From the NCBI GenBank assembly GCA_946619065.1, contig CAMOLY010000028.1:1-10544 (forward strand): a stretch of 10,544 bases of DNA, in the 5' to 3' direction. Below, piece by piece: positions 6,865 to 10,544 of the stretch. A program made the position numbers and the translations under genes. Each line of letters opens with the position of its first letter. Positions within the stretch are counted from its first letter, which is position 1. The notes under the pieces were generated by a model, which ran no database searches, was not told the origin of the DNA, and saw only the letters and a list, made by a program, of their open reading frames with translations. This DNA is from an uncultured Clostridia bacterium (GTDB lineage Bacteria; Bacillota; Clostridia; Oscillospirales; Oscillospiraceae).

Positions 6865-7614
6865 ATGAGCATGGATTCGATTTGGCTGGCCGCGGTCGGG
6901 GCGGTGATCGGCGTCCTGACCCTTACGGCCACAGCCTATGCAAGCCGCAGCGGAGGCGGGCGGGCAGCCTCCGAATCGCCGCCTCAGACGGCTGCGGTCT
7001 GCGCCGCGCCAGCGGATGACACCCGTGATGACGAGGTCTGGGGCGGGCAGGCGGCGGAGGCCTTCGCCCCGGAAAAGTGGTACGCCGCCCTCCGCCTGGA
7101 CGTGGAGGCGGGCCAGCCCCTCAGCCTCTGCGAGCTGGACGGGACCGAGATCGCCCCGCTGGAGCCGGACGCGGACGGGGACGTGGCCCTGGGCCCGATT
7201 GCGCCGGGCCGGTATGCCCTCGTCTCCGGCACGGAGCGGCTGGGCAGCTTCCGCATGTATGACAACGCGGCCCTGGGAGAGGCCGCCGGCAGACTCTGGA
7301 CCGACGGAGAGGTGCTGCATCTGGCCGATTATCTGCCCGGGCAGGCGGAGGTCACGGTGACGCTCCCGGCCGCCGGCTACTACAGCTTCGCCCTGGTGGA
7401 CGACAACGGCCTGCGCCGGACCTCGGATCTCTTCATCCCCTCCGCCGCCCGCCCGGACGAGGGCCGCAGCTTCCTGCGCACGCTGGAATTCTACGGCCTG
7501 CCGGAGGGCCGCTACACCCTCGTCCACCAAAAGCTCCCGCTGCTCCAGTTCCGGGTCCTGGCGGGCGGCGTCGCCCGGGTTTCGGCGGCTGTGGCGGCAA
7601 ACACGGTGGGCTGA
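6865..7614 (+). CDS. Exported or anchored protein with repeated G-R/Y-Y-x-L-V motifs
   Basis: A 249-aa protein of no family I recognise. AAAGGAG (6851-6857) precedes the ATG by 7 bases. One hydrophobic N-terminal segment (about 6-26) ending in ATAYA could be a signal peptide or an uncleaved anchor; a Ser/Pro/Ala-rich linker follows (27-70). The rest looks all-beta. Residues 110-131 (APGRYALVSGTERLGSFRM core) and 210-231 (PEGRYTLVHQKLPLLQFRV core) align without gaps, with 8 identities in 22. A third related stretch, PAAGYYSFALV, is at 168-178. The pattern (hydrophobic, P-x-G-R-Y-x-L-V, then F-R) resembles the last strands of SpaA/Cna-B or transthyretin-like sandwich domains, but no isopeptide Lys/Asn arrangement is evident and no LPXTG sorting signal occurs. 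I infer an extracytoplasmic binding or structural protein. It lies alone between repeat zone 1 and a promoter-led gene. Confidence 0.75.
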   Translation: MSMDSIWLAAVGAVIGVLTLTATAYASRSGGGRAASESPPQTAAVCAAPADDTRDDEVWGGQAAEAFAPEKWYAALRLDVEAGQPLSLCELDGTEIAPLEPDADGDVALGPIAPGRYALVSGTERLGSFRMYDNAALGEAAGRLWTDGEVLHLADYLPGQAEVTVTLPAAGYYSFALVDDNGLRRTSDLFIPSAARPDEGRSFLRTLEFYGLPEGRYTLVHQKLPLLQFRVLAGGVARVSAAVAANTVG

Positions 7615-7651
7615 ACGTCCTGTGGAGACGGAGGCTTTCCGCCGTCAGGGC

Positions 7652-7680
7652 TTGCACAATCCCGCTCCGTGTGGTATAAT
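7652..7680 (+). promoter_or_regulatory. Sigma-A-type promoter with extended -10
   Basis: TTGCAC (7652-7657), a 17-base spacer and TATAAT (7675-7680), with TG one base before the -10 box (extended -10). It lies 27 bases before the ATG at 7707 and makes the 272-aa gene an independent unit. Confidence 0.85.
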
Positions 7681-7706
7681 CAGAAAAAAGTCACGGAGGG
7701 ATCTGT

Positions 7707-8525
7707 ATGCAGCATTCCCGCTTCTCCCGTCCGGTCCTGCTGGCCGCGGCCGTCTGGAGCGCCGCAGCCTTTGTCCTGCGCTTCTGGATTCTGAAAAACA
7801 GCCTGGACGTCAACGGCGTCCTGTTTGCCGACAGTCCGGCGCTGACCTGGACCGTCGTCTTCTCCCTGGCGGGCTTCGTCGGTCTGGCCCTGCTCTGCTT
7901 CCGGCTCAGCCGCCTGCCCGGGACCGACCGTTGTTTTCTCGGCAGCAGCATCTCCGTCCTTCCCGCCGCGCTTGCCGCGGTCTTCCTGTTTGCCGGCTGC
8001 ATCCTGCGGCTGACGGACGCGGGGGCCTCCCTGGACCGGGCCATGCGCCTGACCGAGATCGGCGGCATTGTCAGCGCCGCCGGAATGGCCGCCCTGACGT
8101 TCCTCCGGGAAAGGCTCGGAAAGCATGGGTTCTGGATCCGGCTGCTGCTGGCCCTCTACACCTGCGTGAGCCTGATCCTCCGCTTCCGCGTCTGGAGCCA
8201 CGACCCGATGATCATCGACATCGTGCCCCAGCTGCTGGCGATGATCTGCGCGATGCTGAGCTGCGTGCTGCTGACGGCCTTCCCGCTGGGCGCCGGCCAC
8301 CGCAGAAGCACGGTGCTGTTCTCCCTGATGGCCTTCCTCTTTACCGTGATGTCCCTGCCCGACTATCTGATCGCGATCAAGACGGGTCTCGCGGACCTGC
8401 TGATTTATTCCGGCCTTGCGCTCTGGTGCGCAACCCACGCCTGCCTGCTGCTGCGAAAGCAGGTTCAGGACGAGCCGGAACCGCCGGCCGAGTCCGAGGG
8501 CAGCGAGGCGGAGCCGATTTCCTGA
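7707..8525 (+). CDS. Polytopic membrane protein of unknown function
   Basis: A 272-aa protein not matched to a family I know. CGGAGGG (7694-7700) precedes the ATG by 6 bases. About eight hydrophobic segments can be drawn at 9-28, 46-66, 82-102, 116-134, 143-160, 172-191, 200-222 and 228-249, with short loops. The cytoplasmic tail (251-272) is strongly acidic (QDEPEPPAESEGSEAEPIS). There are no transporter signature motifs, ATP-binding sites or obvious catalytic pairs. Charged residues close to or within membrane segments include an Asp-Pro in VWSHDPMIIDIVPQ (162-175) and an Asp in LPDYLIAI (217-224). It has its own promoter 27 bases upstream and a hairpin-rich terminator region about 55 bases after the stop, so it appears monocistronic. 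A sensory, transport or cell-envelope role is possible but unsupported. Confidence 0.82.
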   Translation: MQHSRFSRPVLLAAAVWSAAAFVLRFWILKNSLDVNGVLFADSPALTWTVVFSLAGFVGLALLCFRLSRLPGTDRCFLGSSISVLPAALAAVFLFAGCILRLTDAGASLDRAMRLTEIGGIVSAAGMAALTFLRERLGKHGFWIRLLLALYTCVSLILRFRVWSHDPMIIDIVPQLLAMICAMLSCVLLTAFPLGAGHRRSTVLFSLMAFLFTVMSLPDYLIAIKTGLADLLIYSGLALWCATHACLLLRKQVQDEPEPPAESEGSEAEPIS

Positions 8526-8580
8526 TTTTTCCAGTGTATTGACCCGTATTTCCGCAGATACTCTCTGCAGAAAGAGAGCA

Positions 8581-8602
8581 CCCGCGCGGCGAGCCGCGCG
8601 GG
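8581..8602 (+). repeat. GC-rich perfect hairpin
   Basis: CCCGCGCGGC (8581-8590) and GCCGCGCGGG (8593-8602) pair fully around GA. No T-run follows. It lies 13 bases before the true terminator and may act with it as a double-stem transcript end. Confidence 0.8.
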
Positions 8603-8615
8603 ACGGGCCCAAGCT

Positions 8616-8647
8616 CCCGCGGCCGTTCATCCGGCCGCGGGTTTTTT
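8616..8647 (+). terminator. Rho-independent terminator of the 272-aa membrane protein gene
   Basis: CCCGCGGCCG (8616-8625), loop TTCATC, CGGCCGCGGG (8632-8641), then six T's (8642-8647). The 10-bp stem is perfect and it lies about 90 bases after the stop at 8525. Confidence 0.92.
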
Positions 8648-8671
8648 CAAACTTTTTGAAGTTTGAAAAAA
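8642..8671 (+). repeat. A/T-rich hairpin overlapping the terminator T-run
   Basis: TTTTTTCAAACTT (8642-8654) pairs perfectly with AAGTTTGAAAAAA (8659-8671) around TTTG. Its left arm starts with the T-run of the preceding terminator, so in RNA the U-run could be taken up by this second stem. Confidence 0.8.
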
Positions 8672-8776
8672 GTGATTGAACGAGAAAGACAACCCTGATG
8701 GTTTTCTTTCACACTTTCTTTCCTTCCGAATCCTTGACCGAATGGACTGCCTGACACCCTGCCGCAATCGGATTCC

Positions 8777-8793
8777 CCGGCCGCGGGTTTTTT
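8777..8793 (+). repeat. Stray copy of the terminator 3' half
   Basis: CCGGCCGCGGGTTTTTT here is identical to 8631-8647. The matching left arm of the stem is missing, so the copy should not terminate well. The two copies begin 146 bases apart. Confidence 0.75.
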
Positions 8794-8880
8794 GTCCCGC
8801 GCCAAAGCCCCCGCCCGTCGCCGGAACCTTTTCCCCCGGCCTTCGTCAGAAAAACGGCCGATTCCTGCCCCCGCTCCTTT

Positions 8881-8981
8881 CGTCCGGGCGCATATCATGC
8901 GCCCACAGAGCGGGACCAATCACGATCAAAAACACCGGGAAAGCTCTCTCGCTGTGGGCGCACACTGTGCGCCCCTACGGA
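8881..8981 (+). repeat. Paired-hairpin element, copy B
   Basis: The first hairpin (8886-8904) is GGGCGCAT, loop ATC, ATGCGCCC. The second (8956-8974) is GGGCGCAC, loop ACT, GTGCGCCC. They are separated by 51 bases that match copy C at about 44 of 51 positions by eye. The right flank is CTACGGA, as in copy A. The left flank is CGTCCG rather than CGTCGG. Confidence 0.92.
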
Positions 8982-8998
8982 GCGGGACGCTTCCCTTT

Positions 8999-9099
8999 CG
9001 TCGGGGCGCATATCATGCGCCCACAGAACGGGACCGGGAACGATCAAAAACACCGGGAAAGCTCTCTCACCGTGGGCGCACACTGTGCGCCCCGACGGA
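8999..9099 (+). repeat. Paired-hairpin element, copy C
   Basis: The first hairpin (9004-9022) has loop ATC and the second (9074-9092) has loop ACT, with a 51-base spacer. The left outer flank CGTCGGGGCGCA and the right outer flank TGCGCCCCGACG are exact inverted repeats, so this copy has perfect terminal inverted repeats. It begins 118 bases after copy B. GCGGGACGC and TTCCCTTT precede it, and related bases (GCGGGGACGC ... TTCCCTT) precede copy A, so the repeated unit extends a little to the left. Confidence 0.92.
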
Positions 9100-9139
9100 T
9101 CTTTCCGCAATCGGCGCTTCCGCCGTTTCCCCCGTCCCC

Positions 9140-9192
9140 TATTGCCTGTTGCCTATTGCCTCGCCTCCCCCCGTCCCCTAATCCCTAATCCC
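9140..9192 (-). repeat. Heptamer tandem-repeat tract 2 (inverted relative to tract 1)
   Basis: TATTGCC, TGTTGCC, TATTGCC (9140-9160) and two TAATCCC units (9179-9192). These are complements of GGCAATA, GGCAACA and GGGATTA, so this tract carries the words of tract 1 on the other strand. The interruption CCCCCCGTCCCC matches the complement of the GGGGGACGA-type interruption in tract 1. Confidence 0.88.
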
Positions 9193-9209
9193 TGCGGAAA
9201 AACCACAGA

Positions 9210-9238
9210 TTGACAGCCCTCCCCGGACATGATATAAT
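9210..9238 (+). promoter_or_regulatory. Full-consensus promoter for yfhO
   Basis: TTGACA (9210-9215), exactly 17 bases, TATAAT (9233-9238), plus TG at 9230-9231 as an extended -10. All twelve consensus bases are present. Transcription would begin near 9245, giving a leader of about 65 bases. The promoter lies 18 bases after heptamer tract 2. Confidence 0.93.
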
Positions 9239-9288
9239 TAGAAAAATAGTGTGGCAGTCTGTCCTTCCGGGCGCTCTGCCCTGCAAGC

Positions 9289-9314
9289 GGAGGATCCTCG
9301 AGGTGAAAGTGATG
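9289..9314 (+). promoter_or_regulatory. Two candidate ribosome binding sites and starts for yfhO
   Basis: GAGGTG (9300-9305) is 6 bases before ATG at 9312. GGAGGA (9289-9294) is 8 bases before an in-frame GTG at 9303, and another in-frame GTG is at 9309. ATG 9312 is preferred for codon type. The alternative at 9303 adds only three residues. Confidence 0.6.
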
Positions 9315-10544
9315 TCGAACGTGTCTGAATTACAGTCCTACCGCCGGGTGGAGACCGGCGGCGGCTTCCTCGCCAGGCAGATCCGGCCCAGGTATGTCTA
9401 TCTGGCCGCCTTCTTTTTGCCGATGCTGTTTCTGGGCGTGCTCTGGGCAATCCGGGACGTCCAGCCCTTCGGCAGGCAGATGATCCTGGCCCACGACCAG
9501 TGGCACCAGTATTACCCCTTCTATCTGGATCTGCGCGCCCGCATCCGGGGCGGAGACTCTCTGCTCCACTCCTGGACCACCGGCATGGGCACCAGCTATC
9601 TGCCGCTGTTCGCCTATTATCTGGCCAGTCCCCTGAACCTGGTGGCGGTCCTGCTGCCGGATTCCATGGTGATGGTCTGGTACAACGCCGCCGTTCTGCT
9701 CCGCATCGGCGGGGCCGGCCTGTTCTTCGCCTATTTCCTCCGCAAGACCTTCCACCGCAGCGAGATGACAATGGCGGTCTTCTCCACGATGTACGCCCTG
9801 TGCAGCTTCATCATGGGCTACTACTGGAACGCGATCTGGCTGGACACCATCGCCCTGCTGCCGCTGGTGGTCGTGGGGGCGGTGAGCCTGCTTCGGGACG
9901 GCCGCTACAGCCTCTACACCTTCAGCCTCTTCCTGTCGGTCTTCTGCAACTACTATATCGGTCTGTTCACCTGTATCTTCGTCCTGCTGATCTTCATCGG
10001 CTGGCACATCGTCAACTGGGACGATCTGGGCGGCTTCGGCATCCGCCTGCTCCGGTTCTTCTTCTTCTCCCTGGTGGCCATCGGCATGACCGCGATTCTG
10101 ACCGTTCCCACCTATCTGGGTCTGAAAACCACCTCCAACGCCGAGAACAAATTCCCGGAGCCCGAGTCGATGAACATCGTCAAGACCGACCAGGTCCCCG
10201 CCTCCGAATTTGCCGACCGGCTGTCCCGGAGCGAGACCTTCTCGGCCCTCTTCGACTTCTTTGACAAGGACATCCCGGAATACACCGAGACCCGCAAGGC
10301 CAACACCACCTGGGCCGGCTTCCACGACGTGGTGCTGTCGCTGCGTCTGGGCGACCTGTCCCACAGTCTGAAGTCCTTCCTGCTGCCGCTGGAGGGCTTC
10401 GAGGCCATCCTCTCCAACACCGGCGACGGCATCAGCCCGACCTCCATGGAGGGTCTGCCGAACGTGGCCTGCGGCTTCGTTACGGCGATCCTGGCCCTGC
10501 TCTATCTGCTCTGCAAAAAGGTCCCCCTGAAGGAGCGGATCTTC
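9312..10544 (+). CDS. yfhO: YfhO-family membrane protein (GT-C-like), 3'-truncated by the window edge
   Basis: The first 411 residues of a multi-pass protein whose family usually runs to about 800-900 aa. YfhO-family proteins are GT-C-fold membrane enzymes; Bacillus and Listeria relatives are linked to glycosylation of lipoteichoic or wall teichoic acids using undecaprenyl-linked sugars on the outer face. Helix 1 is at about 28-47. The first external loop carries HDQWHQYYPFYLDLR (61-75), holding the acidic residue expected of GT-C enzymes, and SWTTGMGTSYLPLFAYYLASP (87-107) is family-typical. YYWNAIWLDTIALLPLV (170-186) matches the conserved (M/I)WLD...LLPL motif. Further hydrophobic segments lie at 126-142, 150-169, 180-194, 202-217, 219-235, 246-266 and 386-401. 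A soluble stretch (268-340) follows the eighth segment. No stop is reached. The acceptor polymer and sugar cannot be determined. A very strong promoter drives it, and no partner gene is visible. Confidence 0.9.
   Translation, partial: MSNVSELQSYRRVETGGGFLARQIRPRYVYLAAFFLPMLFLGVLWAIRDVQPFGRQMILAHDQWHQYYPFYLDLRARIRGGDSLLHSWTTGMGTSYLPLFAYYLASPLNLVAVLLPDSMVMVWYNAAVLLRIGGAGLFFAYFLRKTFHRSEMTMAVFSTMYALCSFIMGYYWNAIWLDTIALLPLVVVGAVSLLRDGRYSLYTFSLFLSVFCNYYIGLFTCIFVLLIFIGWHIVNWDDLGGFGIRLLRFFFFSLVAIGMTAILTVPTYLGLKTTSNAENKFPEPESMNIVKTDQVPASEFADRLSRSETFSALFDFFDKDIPEYTETRKANTTWAGFHDVVLSLRLGDLSHSLKSFLLPLEGFEAILSNTGDGISPTSMEGLPNVACGFVTAILALLYLLCKKVPLKERIF

Larger units (their letters stand above)
8526..9311. 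other. Repeat-bearing intergenic zone 2
   Basis: No credible gene is seen in these 786 bases. In order, the zone holds a GC hairpin (8581-8602), a rho-independent terminator (8616-8647), an A/T hairpin sharing its T-run (8642-8671), a stray copy of the terminator's 3' half (8777-8793), two tandem paired-hairpin elements (8881-9099), a heptamer tract (9140-9192), and the yfhO promoter and leader (9210-9311). A frame open across 8676-9188 runs mainly through the repeats and is not considered coding. Confidence 0.75.

Noticed and set aside
6452..6868. Open frame of 138 codons across intergenic zone 1
   Set aside because: It runs through heptamers, both hairpins, the terminator and the T/C tract, and overlaps the true ATG of the next gene.
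8881..9099. Possible CRISPR array
   Set aside because: There are only two units of 118 bases, the conserved part includes the spacer, and each unit holds two hairpins. This is not a short repeat with unique spacers, and no cas genes are present.
8676..9188. Open frame of 170 codons across intergenic zone 2
   Set aside because: It starts with TTG without a ribosome binding site, and the product is a translation of the hairpin elements and heptamers. Periodicity comes from the repeats.
6384..9200. Insertion sequence or transposon with its own transposase
   Set aside because: Inverted repeats are present, but neither gene between them shows transposase motifs. Any mobility would need help from elsewhere in the genome.

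Overview
The window is a high-GC bacterial segment in which every supported gene lies on the + strand. RNase J, a phosphotransacetylase, a YfhO-type membrane glycosyltransferase homologue, strong Shine-Dalgarno sites and near-consensus sigma-A promoters together point to a Gram-positive, probably a high-GC anaerobic member of the Clostridia (Oscillospiraceae-like). That placement is inference; there is no rRNA or other taxonomic marker here.

Region 1 (1-2650) is housekeeping. It holds the 3' nine-tenths of an RNase J gene, a clean promoter 12 bases after its stop, and a complete pta gene. A perfect 19-bp hairpin follows pta. Region 2 (2695-6383) is one operon: a MoxR AAA+ ATPase, a DUF58 protein started by TTG, a polytopic membrane protein with a DUF4129-like tail, and a 122-aa two-helix membrane protein. 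It resembles the widespread MoxR-DUF58-TgpA (transglutaminase) cluster, but no transglutaminase core is visible. Its likely role is chaperone-driven assembly or remodelling of something at the membrane.

Region 3 (6384-9200) is the accessory part. Two repeat-rich intergenic zones in opposite order flank two unfamiliar genes: a secreted or anchored 249-aa protein with internal G-R/Y-Y-x-L-V motifs, and a 272-aa polytopic membrane protein with its own strong promoter. Each zone combines degenerate heptamer tandem repeats (GGCAATA, GTGATCA, GGGATTA, or their complements) with about 100-bp elements. In each element two 19-nt hairpins (8-bp stem, 3-nt loop) are separated by exactly 51 bases. The three copies share a spacer orientation, but copy A has the two loop types exchanged between left and right positions. 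This is the most unusual structure in the window.

Region 4 (9201-10544) has a full-consensus extended -10 promoter, a leader of roughly 65 bases, and the first 411 codons of a YfhO-family protein that runs off the end. I found no CRISPR array, tRNA, rRNA, transposase or phage gene.
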